The notes beneath the pieces were generated by a model. It was not told where the DNA came from and did no database searches. It saw nothing but the letters and a program-made list of their open reading frames with translations. Shown piece after piece: positions 1-5,452 of a stretch of 9,833 bases of DNA. The DNA is taken from the NCBI GenBank assembly GCA_009786275.1, contig WQTL01000458.1, forward strand, positions 1-9,833. The letters are read 5' to 3'. The DNA is from Bacillota bacterium. Its GTDB lineage: Bacteria; Bacillota; Clostridia; Oscillospirales; Acutalibacteraceae. How positions within the stretch are numbered: position 1 is the first letter of the stretch; every line of letters starts with the position of its first letter. A program made the position numbers and the translations under genes.

Positions 1-1
1 C

Positions 2-559
2 GGGGCTTCCGAAGGCAAAATCAAGCCCTGGTGGGACGTCACCGAACAAGACATCTCAGCCATGCTGGCCGCCACGGACTGGTGCCCCGCCGATAAGGGC
101 TATTTCAGGGGCGGCGGCTACAGTTCGCACTTCAAAACCCTCGCGGAGATGCCCGCGACCATGATCCGCTTCAACATCGCGGAGGGCGTAGGCCCCGTGC
201 TGCAAATCGCCGAGGGCTGGACCGTCACTTTGCCCGACGACGTGCACAAGGCCCTTGACCTGCGCACCGACCCCACTTGGCCCACCACCTGGTTCGCGCC
301 GCGCGTGGATACCTCCTGCACAGCCTTTTCTGACGTATATTCCGTGATGGCCAACTGGGGCGCGAATCACGGCAGCCTCACCTATGGGCACATCGGCCGG
401 GATTTGATCACCCTGGCCAGCATGCTGCGCATTCCGGTCTCCATGCACAACGTACCCAAAAGCGATATTTACAGGCCGCACTGCTGGGCCGCGTTCGGCA
501 CGAAGGACCTGGAGAGCGCGGATTACCGTGCGTGTACGGCCTACGGGGCGCGGTTCTGA
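2..559 (+). CDS. fucI: L-fucose isomerase, C-terminal part (5' end outside window)
   Basis: The frame is open from the left edge of the window, so the start lies upstream; 185 codons are visible. The enzyme interconverts L-fucose and L-fuculose (also D-arabinose and D-ribulose) at the head of cytoplasmic fucose catabolism. The visible part matches the FucI C-terminal region almost motif for motif: YFRGGG, GPVLQIAEGW, DVHKALDLRTDPTWPTTWFAPR, DVYSVMANWGANHG, HIGRDLITLASMLRIPV and DYRACTAYG. The histidine in NWGANHG (codon 368-370) corresponds, by counting back from the C-terminus, to the active-site/metal-site His528 of E. coli FucI. The remaining ligands (Glu337 and Asp361 in E. coli) would lie in the missing part. 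The stop TGA shares one base with the next start (TGATG), which suggests translational coupling. Fucose use fits a gut bacterium, but that is inference. Confidence 0.95.
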   Translation, partial: GASEGKIKPWWDVTEQDISAMLAATDWCPADKGYFRGGGYSSHFKTLAEMPATMIRFNIAEGVGPVLQIAEGWTVTLPDDVHKALDLRTDPTWPTTWFAPRVDTSCTAFSDVYSVMANWGANHGSLTYGHIGRDLITLASMLRIPVSMHNVPKSDIYRPHCWAAFGTKDLESADYRACTAYGARF

Positions 560-1152
560 TGATACGGCTGGAAACAGAGCGCTTAGTGATTCGTGATCCG
601 CTGCCGGCGGACATTGACGGCTGGCACCGGCTTTTGTCCGACGCGAAAACGATGTACTATCTGCCGGAAATCCGGACGCGCTCGCTTGGGGGCAGCCGCA
701 GAAACCTCTGCGCGGCCATCGCCGAATCGAAAAAAAGGAACCGGGCAAAATACTTTTTTGCCATTGAGCACGGGGCCACAGGCGCGTTCGTCGGCTCGGT
801 GGGCTATACCGTCACGCAGACGACGACGCCGGGCAAGCTTGCCGGGGCAGGTTATTTTATCCTGCCCGCCTATCACGGGCTGGGGATGACGGCCGAGGCG
901 CTGGGCGAGGTGCTGCGCTTCGCCTTCGAGGAGGACGGCGTGTATCGGATGGGCACGGGCTGCCTGGCCGAAAACCGGGCGTCCGAGCGGGTGATGCAAA
1001 AGTGCGGCTTCATCAAAGAGGCGGAGTATAAATCGCTCGTATGGCACGACGGGCGCCTGAAGGACCGCGTGGAATACAGGCTTTTGCGAGACGAATGGGA
1101 GGCATGCCGATGCGCCGCGCCGAACTGGAAGTCACCGGCTTCAATGAAATAG
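559..1152 (+). CDS. GNAT-family N-acetyltransferase (RimJ/RimL-like)
   Basis: A 197-residue protein of the GNAT fold, which transfers an acetyl group from acetyl-CoA to an amine. The opening MIRLETERLVIRD is typical of the RimJ/RimL-type Acetyltransf_3 group. The acetyl-CoA pyrophosphate loop is visible at about residues 106-115 (HGLGMTAEAL), followed by the usual late motif CLAENRASERVMQKCGF (135-151). I chose ATG 559 because it overlaps the fucI stop and begins the conserved family N-terminus; an in-frame upstream ATG at 532 would add nine residues inside fucI. The normal family end is around RLLRDEWE (about residue 181). The last 16 residues are a tail translated across the start region of the next gene, which it overlaps by 43 bases. 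The substrate cannot be read from the sequence. Confidence 0.9.
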   Translation: MIRLETERLVIRDPLPADIDGWHRLLSDAKTMYYLPEIRTRSLGGSRRNLCAAIAESKKRNRAKYFFAIEHGATGAFVGSVGYTVTQTTTPGKLAGAGYFILPAYHGLGMTAEALGEVLRFAFEEDGVYRMGTGCLAENRASERVMQKCGFIKEAEYKSLVWHDGRLKDRVEYRLLRDEWEACRCAAPNWKSPASMK

Positions 1153-1571
1153 TCGGCATCCTGCGCCGGGCGGACACCATCCGCTTGGGGCTGCACGATG
1201 CGCCCTACCCCTACGTGGTGCCGCTGTCCTTTGCCTTTGAGGCGCGGGACGGGCGCATTGCGCTGTATTTCCATGGGGCGTCAGAGGGCCTCAAGCACGA
1301 GCTCCTCGCCCGCGACCCCCATGTGTGCGCGGAGGCGGATATCTTCCACGGCTGCCGCGAAATGCCCGGCGGCATCATCACGGTGTACGAGAGCTTCATC
1401 GGCTTCGGCCAGTGCGCGCGCATATATGGGGACGAGGCCGCCCATGGCATCGATCTGCTGCTGGAGCGCTGCGGCTTCGCGGGCTACGCGTACGACGCGG
1501 CCGCGTTGGAGCGCACCGGGGTGTACAGGATCACGCTGGAGCGCTTCACGGGGAAGAGGCGGCAGGTGTAA
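1110..1571 (+). CDS. Pyridoxamine 5'-phosphate oxidase-like, FMN-binding split-barrel protein (NimA-like)
   Basis: A 153-residue protein of the small FMN/flavin-binding split beta-barrel group that includes nitroimidazole-reductase-like (Nim) proteins. The order of elements fits: MRRAELEVTGFNEIVGILRRAD (residues 1-22), LGLHDAPYPYVVPLSFAFE (26-44), ALYFHGASEGLKHELLARDPHVCAEAD (51-77), an ESFIGFGQCARI strand (94-105), then a C-terminal region ending VYRITLERFTGKRRQV. ATG 1110 is preferred because GGGAGG at 1097-1102 is 7 bases upstream; the in-frame ATG at 1104 is too close. The gene overlaps the acetyltransferase gene by 43 bases, so it is probably the third gene of the fucI transcript. Whether it reduces nitro compounds or has another flavin/heme role is unknown. 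Confidence 0.85.
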   Translation: MRRAELEVTGFNEIVGILRRADTIRLGLHDAPYPYVVPLSFAFEARDGRIALYFHGASEGLKHELLARDPHVCAEADIFHGCREMPGGIITVYESFIGFGQCARIYGDEAAHGIDLLLERCGFAGYAYDAAALERTGVYRITLERFTGKRRQV

Positions 1572-1579
1572 AATTTTGC

Positions 1580-1608
1580 TTGACAAAAGAGGCTTAAGCG
1601 ATTATAAT
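1580..1608 (+). promoter_or_regulatory. Consensus sigma-A promoter for the 1615-1748 RNA
   Basis: TTGACA at 1580-1585 and TATAAT at 1603-1608 with exactly 17 bases between them, a perfect housekeeping promoter. It starts 9 bases after the flavoprotein stop codon. The predicted start of transcription is near 1615. No good ORF follows (the best begins at 1613 and has 26 codons with no ribosome binding site), so the product is probably an untranslated RNA. Confidence 0.85.
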
Positions 1609-1614
1609 AAAGAT

Positions 1615-1748
1615 GCAAAGAGAGTGCCCCCGGAGCGGGAACTCCGAGGACACAGCGCCGCCCCAAGTTGCGGCCGCACCTCTTTCCTCTTAACGAGTCA
1701 AGAAGGAACCGCCCAAGTTAGTGAATCTTGGGGGCGGTTCTTTCTTTT
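1615..1748 (+). ncRNA. Structured small RNA, candidate antisense antitoxin of a type I toxin-antitoxin pair
   Basis: The predicted transcript from the perfect promoter runs about 130 nt to a strong terminator. It can fold into a three-way junction. The closing stem pairs 1617-1627 with 1676-1685 (AAAGAG/CTCTTT, one bulged A, then GTGC/GCAC). One arm pairs CGGAG 1631-1635 with CTCCG 1642-1646. The second pairs GCCGC 1657-1661 with GCGGC 1670-1674. The terminator hairpin follows. The 3' third is complementary to the 3' part of the opposing small ORF (1718-1876, minus), as in RatA/TxpA-type convergent pairs. I do not recognise it as a named RNA family (not a tRNA; too short for Firmicutes 6S). 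The promoter, fold and terminator are seen; the antitoxin role is inference. Confidence 0.6.
1706..1748 (+). terminator. Hairpin terminator, possibly bidirectional
   Basis: GAACCGCCCAAG at 1706-1717 pairs with CTTGGGGGCGGTTC at 1727-1740 (two extra Gs bulge), with a 9-base loop, followed by TTTCTTTT at 1741-1748. It ends the small RNA and probably read-through from the fucI operon, which has no terminator of its own before 1580. On the minus strand the same hairpin is followed by a weaker CCTTCTT tract, so it may also end the opposing transcript. Confidence 0.85.
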
Positions 1749-1876
1749 ATGTGCTTGACCAAATGGCGAGACAATTGCAGGGCTGCTTGCGCAACCGCAA
1801 TGGCGAACGGAATATCCGCCACCAACGCCGTGTATGTTTCCACCACTGCCTGCCTTAAAGCACAAAGTACTTCCAT
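1718..1876 (-). CDS. Small hydrophobic/basic peptide, candidate type I toxin
   Basis: A 52-residue ORF, MEVLCALRQAVVETYTALVA followed by DIPFAIAVAQAALQLSRHLV and a basic tail KHIKERTAPKIH. Residues 17-35 form a hydrophobic, possibly membrane-spanning helix, and the tail is positively charged, as in small membrane toxins of type I systems. AAAGGAG lies at 1889-1895. ATG 1876 is 12 bases from it, TTG 1879 is 9 and GTG 1885 is 3, so the exact start is uncertain. It has its own consensus promoter at 1972-2000. The stop lies in the loop of the 1706-1740 hairpin, so its mRNA 3' end overlaps the opposing RNA. A second minus frame across the same hairpin reads KRKNRPQ, so a frameshifted ancestor is possible. 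I do not recognise a family with certainty. Confidence 0.45.
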   Translation of the reverse strand: MEVLCALRQAVVETYTALVADIPFAIAVAQAALQLSRHLVKHIKERTAPKIH

Positions 1877-1971
1877 CAAAGGCACCATCTCCTTTCATTC
1901 ACGCTCCGGAAAACGAAACGCAAAGAGGAAAGGTTCGGTGCAACCGCCACCCTTGGATGAGCGCCGCAATT

Positions 1972-2000
1972 ATTATATCACATGAATTTCCATATTTCAA
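1972..2000 (-). promoter_or_regulatory. Sigma-A promoter with extended -10, driving the 1718-1876 small ORF
   Basis: On the minus strand, TTGAAA (2000-1995), a 17-base spacer and TATAAT (1977-1972), preceded by TGA (extended -10 TGn). The predicted start is near 1965, giving a leader of about 70 bases before the ribosome binding site and a transcript of about 265 nt if it ends at the shared hairpin. Confidence 0.75.
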
Positions 2001-2032
2001 CAATTATTTTGAATACACACGGCAAAAAGCAT

Positions 2033-2061
2033 TTGCATTTCCATAAATCCTGTGCTATAAT
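2033..2061 (+). promoter_or_regulatory. Sigma-A promoter with extended -10, driving the KwaB-like gene
   Basis: TTGCAT at 2033-2038, 17-base spacer, TATAAT at 2056-2061 preceded by TGC (extended -10). The predicted start is near 2068, about 40 bases before the ATG at 2108. It lies back to back with the minus-strand promoter at 1972-2000, with 32 bases between the two -35 elements. Confidence 0.75.
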
Positions 2062-2107
2062 AATGCGCTTCAAAAAATCCAGACTCACTTTATGAAGGAG
2101 ACAAACC

Positions 2108-3076
2108 ATGCCCAACCTGGACACGCAATCCCTTGTCACCGCACTGCAAAGCCTTTCACTGAAGGACTACGACTGGAAATTCTGCCTCTACGGCGCAAGC
2201 AAGAGCCGCGACGGCGTGCGCTTAAGCTGGAACGCCTGCGAGATGCGGGACATCCCCCGCTGGGCGGAGCAGATGACCCGCCTGCTGCTGGAAAAAACCC
2301 TCACCGAGCGCACGGTGACGGACTACTCCCCCCTGCTGCCCAAGGAGGAGATCGGCGCGCTTTCCCAAGGCGACGCGCAGATACGCGACCAGATCGGCGA
2401 CATCCTCCTGGGTGTCACCGGTGCGGAAACGAAGGCCCCCGAGGACTTCGCCAACGGCGCGGCCGGCCGTCCCGTGGGTTACGCGTTCTACGGGCTTTGC
2501 CCCGCGAAAAAGAACGAGGACGGCGAGGTCTACGAGCCCGCGCGTGAGCTGCTCTTCCTGCGGCGCACGAACCCCTTCATCAGCGGGGCCAAAGCGCTGC
2601 TGTGCACGGGGCAGGGCGACGCCATCGCCGAGGCGCAAAGCCCCCTGTTGAAGTTCACGCCCCAGGTGGACTTTTTGCTGCTGGACGGCGTGTGCTATCT
2701 CATCAGCGAGGGCATAGGCAAGGACCTGGAGCTGGAAAGCCGCGCCAACGCCGTATGCGCCCGCCGCCTGGCCCAAATCGCCGAGGCGGACGTGGTGGGC
2801 AGCTACGAGCAGCTGGAGTTCACGGCCCTGGGCGGCAAGCACACGAAGAAATTCCTCGACTTCGACAGGGAGATCCTCGCGCACATCGCCGCGCTTTCGA
2901 TCGAAGCGCGCATCGACTTCCTGTCCGCCTACGGCATCACCCTGGACAAGGACGGCAAGATGGACTCCGCCGACCCGGAGCAGTGCGAGATGATCATCGA
3001 CCTGCTGTGCGGCCGCACCTGCACCGACGTGCTGGGGCGGCTGGCCGTGGGGGTGAATATCAAGCCGCGGGAATAG
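2108..3076 (+). CDS. DUF4868/KwaB-like protein (solo, no KwaA neighbour)
   Basis: A 322-residue soluble protein with no signal peptide or membrane segment. Its length and C-terminal pattern fit DUF4868, the family of KwaB from the Kiwa anti-phage system. The features are LLFLRRTNPF (148-157), a beta segment LLKFTPQVDFLLLDGVCYLIS (180-200) like the family's 'ld..d.i..d..iyI.n', a helical middle, then YGITLDKDGKMD (275-286) leading to DLLCGRTCTDVL (298-309), like the KwaB ending '..dgki......llkLL.d..l.S.L'. KwaB normally works with the membrane protein KwaA, which senses phage attack at the membrane while KwaB acts on DNA; no KwaA-like ORF is present here. ATG 2108 is 7 bases after AGGAG (2096-2100). 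It has its own promoter, and a hairpin plus T-run follows. The assignment rests on remembered family patterns, so treat it as probable. A generic uncharacterised protein is the alternative. Confidence 0.55.
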   Translation: MPNLDTQSLVTALQSLSLKDYDWKFCLYGASKSRDGVRLSWNACEMRDIPRWAEQMTRLLLEKTLTERTVTDYSPLLPKEEIGALSQGDAQIRDQIGDILLGVTGAETKAPEDFANGAAGRPVGYAFYGLCPAKKNEDGEVYEPARELLFLRRTNPFISGAKALLCTGQGDAIAEAQSPLLKFTPQVDFLLLDGVCYLISEGIGKDLELESRANAVCARRLAQIAEADVVGSYEQLEFTALGGKHTKKFLDFDREILAHIAALSIEARIDFLSAYGITLDKDGKMDSADPEQCEMIIDLLCGRTCTDVLGRLAVGVNIKPRE

Positions 3077-3084
3077 TACAGGAT

Positions 3085-3191
3085 GTAGAGACGCACGGCA
3101 GTGCGTCTCCGCGAAAGATCATTGCTGGTCCGGAGACGCACTGCCGTGCGGTAGGTTGTTGGTTGGGAGACGCACTGCCGTGCGTCTCTAC
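3085..3191. repeat. 107-bp element bounded by exact 26-bp inverted repeats, with a third internal palindrome
   Basis: The 26 bases at 3085-3110 are the exact reverse complement of 3166-3191. Each is itself a palindrome (GAGACGCAC, 4-base loop, GTGCGTCTC). A third copy at 3132-3150 keeps the left arm and core but its right arm degenerates to GTAGG. The set resembles REP-like or MITE-like palindromic elements. It lies between the convergent KwaB-like gene and spoIIIAH, 8 bases after one stop and 4 bases from the other. I see no target-site duplication and no ORF. Confidence 0.8.
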
Positions 3192-3197
3192 ATTTTT
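3166..3197 (+). terminator. Palindrome plus T-run acting as terminator for the KwaB-like gene
   Basis: The last palindromic copy (GAGACGCAC/GTGCGTCTC, loop TGCC) is followed on the plus strand by TACATTTTT, giving a plausible intrinsic terminator. In the minus direction no T-run follows, so it is a poor terminator for spoIIIAH unless the hairpin alone suffices. Confidence 0.5.
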
Positions 3198-3753
3198 AAC
3201 CCTTTAATTCTACGATCGATACCTGTTCCGGGCTGAAGCCGGTTTTGCCCAGCAGAATCTCCTTGATCTGCATGGCCATCGCGCCGTCGATGGGCGGGCC
3301 GCCCAGCACCGCCTCCACGTTGTCGCCGCCGATGGTCACCAGGCATTCGCTGCCCGTTTTGGCGATGATGAGGGATTCGCAGTCGGCCTCGAGCTTGATG
3401 GCGTTGGACAGTGCCTGCAATGCCTTGCCGGCGTCCGCCACGGCCTTGGCGTCGGCCTTGCTGTCGGTGATCACGGCGCCCAGGATCTCCTTGGCCTCGT
3501 CGTGGGCCGCGCCGCGCCGCAGCTTCGCCCCGGCGAAGTACTCCCCGGCGGAGGAGCCGTAGGGGTTGTGCACGTAGAGGCTGTCCCCCAGGTGCTCCTC
3601 CCCCTGGCTGACGGTGGCCTGCGCGGGGGGCTGCGTCCGGGCGTCGGCCTCCACGGCGGGCCTGGAGTAATACCAGTTGACGAACACCGCCGCGCCCAGC
3701 GCGAGCACCAAAGTCACGAGGATCAGCTGCCGCTTTTTTAAGAGCTTCTTCAT
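3196..3753 (-). CDS. spoIIIAH: Stage III sporulation protein AH
   Basis: A 185-residue bitopic membrane protein of the mother cell. After KKLLKKRQ a single membrane segment lies at about residues 10-28 (LILVTLVLALGAAVFVNWYY). A flexible linker follows (31-68), then the YscJ/FliF-like ring-forming domain from about EYFAGAKLRRGAAHDEAKEIL (71-91) to the C-terminus (NVEAVLGGPPIDGAMAMQIKEIL). In the known system this domain binds SpoIIQ from the forespore across the intermembrane space and helps build the SpoIIIA-SpoIIQ channel. GGAGGA lies 7 bases before the ATG. It is the last gene of the operon and is separated from spoIIIAG by a 103-base gap holding inverted repeats, unlike the overlaps elsewhere. 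The length is slightly under the B. subtilis protein (about 218), with the difference in the linker. Confidence 0.93.
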   Translation of the reverse strand: MKKLLKKRQLILVTLVLALGAAVFVNWYYSRPAVEADARTQPPAQATVSQGEEHLGDSLYVHNPYGSSAGEYFAGAKLRRGAAHDEAKEILGAVITDSKADAKAVADAGKALQALSNAIKLEADCESLIIAKTGSECLVTIGGDNVEAVLGGPPIDGAMAMQIKEILLGKTGFSPEQVSIVELKG

Positions 3754-3768
3754 TGGTTGTTCCTCCTT

Positions 3769-3860
3769 GTTAATGCTTAATTCTTAATGCTGAATGCTTA
3801 ATTATTTGAGGCAAAACGATTGCGCGATAAGGCAATTAAGCATTAAGCATTAGGCATTAC
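3769..3860. repeat. AT-rich imperfect inverted repeat between spoIIIAG and spoIIIAH
   Basis: The 19 bases at 3785-3803 match the reverse complement of 3834-3852 at 18 of 19 positions, with a 30-base loop. Outer copies of AATGCTTAA / TTAGGCATTA (3769-3780 and 3849-3860) extend the arms imperfectly. The spoIIIAG stop codon (3857-3859) lies inside the outer arm. In RNA it would form a long hairpin between two operon genes without a T-run, so it is more likely a processing, stabilising or polarity element, or a neutral repeat, than a terminator. Confidence 0.75.
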
Positions 3861-4426
3861 TCCGCCGCGCCCATGCGCGCCACGCTGACCTTGTTGCTGC
3901 CCACGCCCAGCACCGCCGTGACGGCCTCCACGATGGCCTGACGCACGATGAGGTCGTCGCCGCCCCGGCAGATTACCGCCACGCCACGCACCTGGGGCTC
4001 CACCATCTTGAGCACCAGGCCCTGCTCGCCCGCGCCGCTGCCGACGATCACGTACTCCTTGTTGGCGTTCAGGGATTCCTCGCTTCCGCCCTCGGAAACG
4101 CTGTGCTTGCTGTCGGTCTTGCCCTGCACGGCGTAGACGGGCTCGCTGCCGCAGTCGAGCGTGAGCATGACGCGGGCCTCCCCCGCCCCGGCGATGGCGC
4201 TCACGATGCCGCACAGCCGCTCCTCGAGTTGCCGCTCGTAGGCGGTCAGGTCCACGCGTATGCTCTCCTGCGCGGGATTTTTCGCGCCCGCGGCGTTCGC
4301 GGATCTCGGGAACGATGTCACGCACAGCAACACCAGCCCCGCCAGCCCCGCGGCCAGCACGATAGCCTGCCAGCGCCCGATCTTCCATTTGCGCAGCAGC
4401 GCGCCGAGATTGCCCGGTTTATCCAT
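3857..4426 (-). CDS. spoIIIAG: Stage III sporulation protein AG
   Basis: A 189-residue single-pass membrane protein. Residues 1-18 are basic and cytoplasmic (mother cell side), the membrane segment is about 19-36 (AIVLAAGLAGLVLLCV), and the rest is the ring-building domain. Typical family stretches are YERQLEERLCGIVSAIAGAGEARVMLTLD (63-91) and EPQVRGVAVICRGGDDLIVRQAIVEAV (143-169), ending NKVSVARM. In the known complex SpoIIIAG forms a large multimeric ring in the channel between mother cell and forespore. ATG 4426 is chosen over an in-frame upstream start at 4489 because AGGAG at 4440-4436 is 9 bases upstream and the extra residues would overlap spoIIIAF and look unlike the family. It overlaps spoIIIAF by 8 bases. 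Confidence 0.93.
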   Translation of the reverse strand: MDKPGNLGALLRKWKIGRWQAIVLAAGLAGLVLLCVTSFPRSANAAGAKNPAQESIRVDLTAYERQLEERLCGIVSAIAGAGEARVMLTLDCGSEPVYAVQGKTDSKHSVSEGGSEESLNANKEYVIVGSGAGEQGLVLKMVEPQVRGVAVICRGGDDLIVRQAIVEAVTAVLGVGSNKVSVARMGAAE

Positions 4427-4898
4427 CGCTTTGCTCTCCTGTAAGGATTTCCACGTCCAGCTCCGTCTGCGCCTTGATGGCCGCCGCAAGGCCCCGCGCG
4501 TCCGTCCCCGGCGGCACGAGCACCCGCGCTGTGACTATCTCTATGCTCCCGTCCGGCCAAATAGACGTGTCCAGGGAAATTTGTCCGGCTATGTCCCGGG
4601 CGCTTAACACGGCGTCGATACGCTTGGCGATCTCCTCCTCCACAGCCGTCTTGAGCTGCCGCGCGACGGTTTCCTCCAGCGCCGGAATTTCAGGCGCGGA
4701 TTGGATGTCCGGCAAAATCCAGTCGAAATTGAGGCCTCCCCGCGTGAAGAATGGCATCAGGAACGCGCACAGGAGAAACACCGCTATCAGCGCGCGTAAC
4801 GCTTTTTGGACGCTGCCCTTGGGCGCGAGGAGCCACACGACGCCCCCCGCGAGGGCCGCCATAGCCACGGAAAGGGCCCAAGAGCGGAAGGTGGACAT
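4419..4898 (-). CDS. spoIIIAF: Stage III sporulation protein AF
   Basis: A 159-residue membrane protein with two N-terminal membrane segments (about 5-24 and 34-52, separated by APKGSVQKALR) and a soluble C-terminal domain ending TARVLVPPGTDARGLAAAIKAQTELDVEILTGE. This is the usual SpoIIIAF layout, which resembles ring-building-motif proteins. It is a component of the SpoIIIA channel. AGGAGG (4910-4905) is 6 bases before the ATG. In normal operons spoIIIAE lies immediately upstream. Here 719 bases intervene, filled by an opposite-strand PIN module whose -35 box begins 20 bases upstream of this start codon. I found no convincing minus-strand promoter in the gap, so spoIIIAF-AG-AH probably still depend on read-through from spoIIIAE. 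Confidence 0.92.
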   Translation of the reverse strand: MSTFRSWALSVAMAALAGGVVWLLAPKGSVQKALRALIAVFLLCAFLMPFFTRGGLNFDWILPDIQSAPEIPALEETVARQLKTAVEEEIAKRIDAVLSARDIAGQISLDTSIWPDGSIEIVTARVLVPPGTDARGLAAAIKAQTELDVEILTGEQSDG

Positions 4899-4918
4899 GG
4901 GAGACCTCCTGAAAACAC

Positions 4919-4946
4919 TTGATTTTTTGGTAAAAGCGTGTATAAT
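4919..4946 (+). promoter_or_regulatory. Promoter of the PIN/antitoxin module
   Basis: TTGATT at 4919-4924, 16-base spacer, TATAAT at 4941-4946. GGAGGGG at 4953-4959 follows and is 7 bases from the ATG at 4967, so the leader is only about 15 bases. The promoter faces away from spoIIIAF, and its -35 lies in the spoIIIAF untranslated leader. Confidence 0.65.
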
Positions 4947-4966
4947 AGAAATGGAGGGGATTTTTC

Positions 4967-5452
4967 ATGGACAGACTCAAAATATATTTGGACACTTCCG
5001 TAATCAGTCATCTGGATCATCCGGACGCACCTGAAAAAATGCAGGATACGCAACTGCTGTGGGCACTGCTGGGCAGAGACCTGTACGATGTGATTGTATC
5101 GGAGGCGACGCTGGAGGAACTGAACCGATGCGCCGAGCCAAAACGTTCCTACCTCCGGGATATGCTTGCACGTATCCCCTATACGCTCATACCCTCCGAC
5201 GCCGTCACGGTTGCGCTTGCCGAAAAGCTTGTTGATTTCGGCATTCTGCGGCAAAAAAGCTTTGATGATTGCCGGCATATTGCGGCTGCACTTGTTTCCG
5301 GCTGCAACATCATCCTTTCCTGGAACTTCAAACACATTGTAAATTACAAAACCATTTCCGGCGTGAAGCAAGTTTCCATTGCGGAAGGGTACCATGACCT
5401 TATGATCTATACTCCCACTTTTTTGATTGGAGCTGAAGAAGATGATTCATGA
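4967..5452 (+). CDS. PIN-domain protein, probable type II toxin (ribonuclease)
   Basis: A 161-residue PIN domain. The acidic, metal-binding pattern is visible: D9 in IYLDTSVIS, E46 and E50/E51 in SEATLEEL, D100/D101 in SFDDCRHIAAAL, and N120 in ILSWNFKHIVN. PIN proteins of toxin-antitoxin pairs are Mg-dependent ribonucleases that cut tRNA, rRNA or mRNA. The C-terminal LIYSP-like stretch (MIYTPTFLIGAEEDD) is typical of this PIN subgroup. The ATG has a strong ribosome binding site. The gene sits on the strand opposite the spoIIIA operon, inside it, and is visibly AT-richer than its hosts: 29 of 60 bases are G or C at 5281-5340 against 43 of 60 at 5821-5880. Toxin-first order and overlap with the next small gene suit a toxin-antitoxin pair. 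The target is unknown. Confidence 0.88.
   Translation: MDRLKIYLDTSVISHLDHPDAPEKMQDTQLLWALLGRDLYDVIVSEATLEELNRCAEPKRSYLRDMLARIPYTLIPSDAVTVALAEKLVDFGILRQKSFDDCRHIAAALVSGCNIILSWNFKHIVNYKTISGVKQVSIAEGYHDLMIYTPTFLIGAEEDDS

Noticed and set aside
56..748. A 230-codon minus-strand open frame opposite fucI and the acetyltransferase
   Set aside because: The plus strand encodes conserved FucI and GNAT motifs; the minus frame has no recognisable domain.
1613..1693. Leader-peptide ORF of 26 codons within the small RNA
   Set aside because: The start would precede or coincide with the transcript start, there is no ribosome binding site, and there is no run of regulatory codons.
1615..1748. 6S RNA, riboswitch or T-box leader
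   Set aside because: It is too short and has the wrong shape for Firmicutes 6S. No downstream same-strand gene lies within reach before the terminator, and no T-box or known riboswitch core was recognised.
3085..3191. CRISPR array (three similar units)
   Set aside because: There are only three units, in both orientations, with one degraded and unequal spacers. They are better explained as palindromic REP/MITE-like repeats.
4911..4966. Minus-strand promoter for spoIIIAF
   Set aside because: A TATTATA-like -10 exists opposite the PIN promoter, but no -35 lies at a suitable distance, and no clear sigma-E pair was found.
4787..5395. A 202-codon minus-strand frame opposite the PIN gene and overlapping spoIIIAF
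   Set aside because: The PIN motifs on the plus strand are unambiguous; this frame would overlap spoIIIAF out of frame and resembles nothing.
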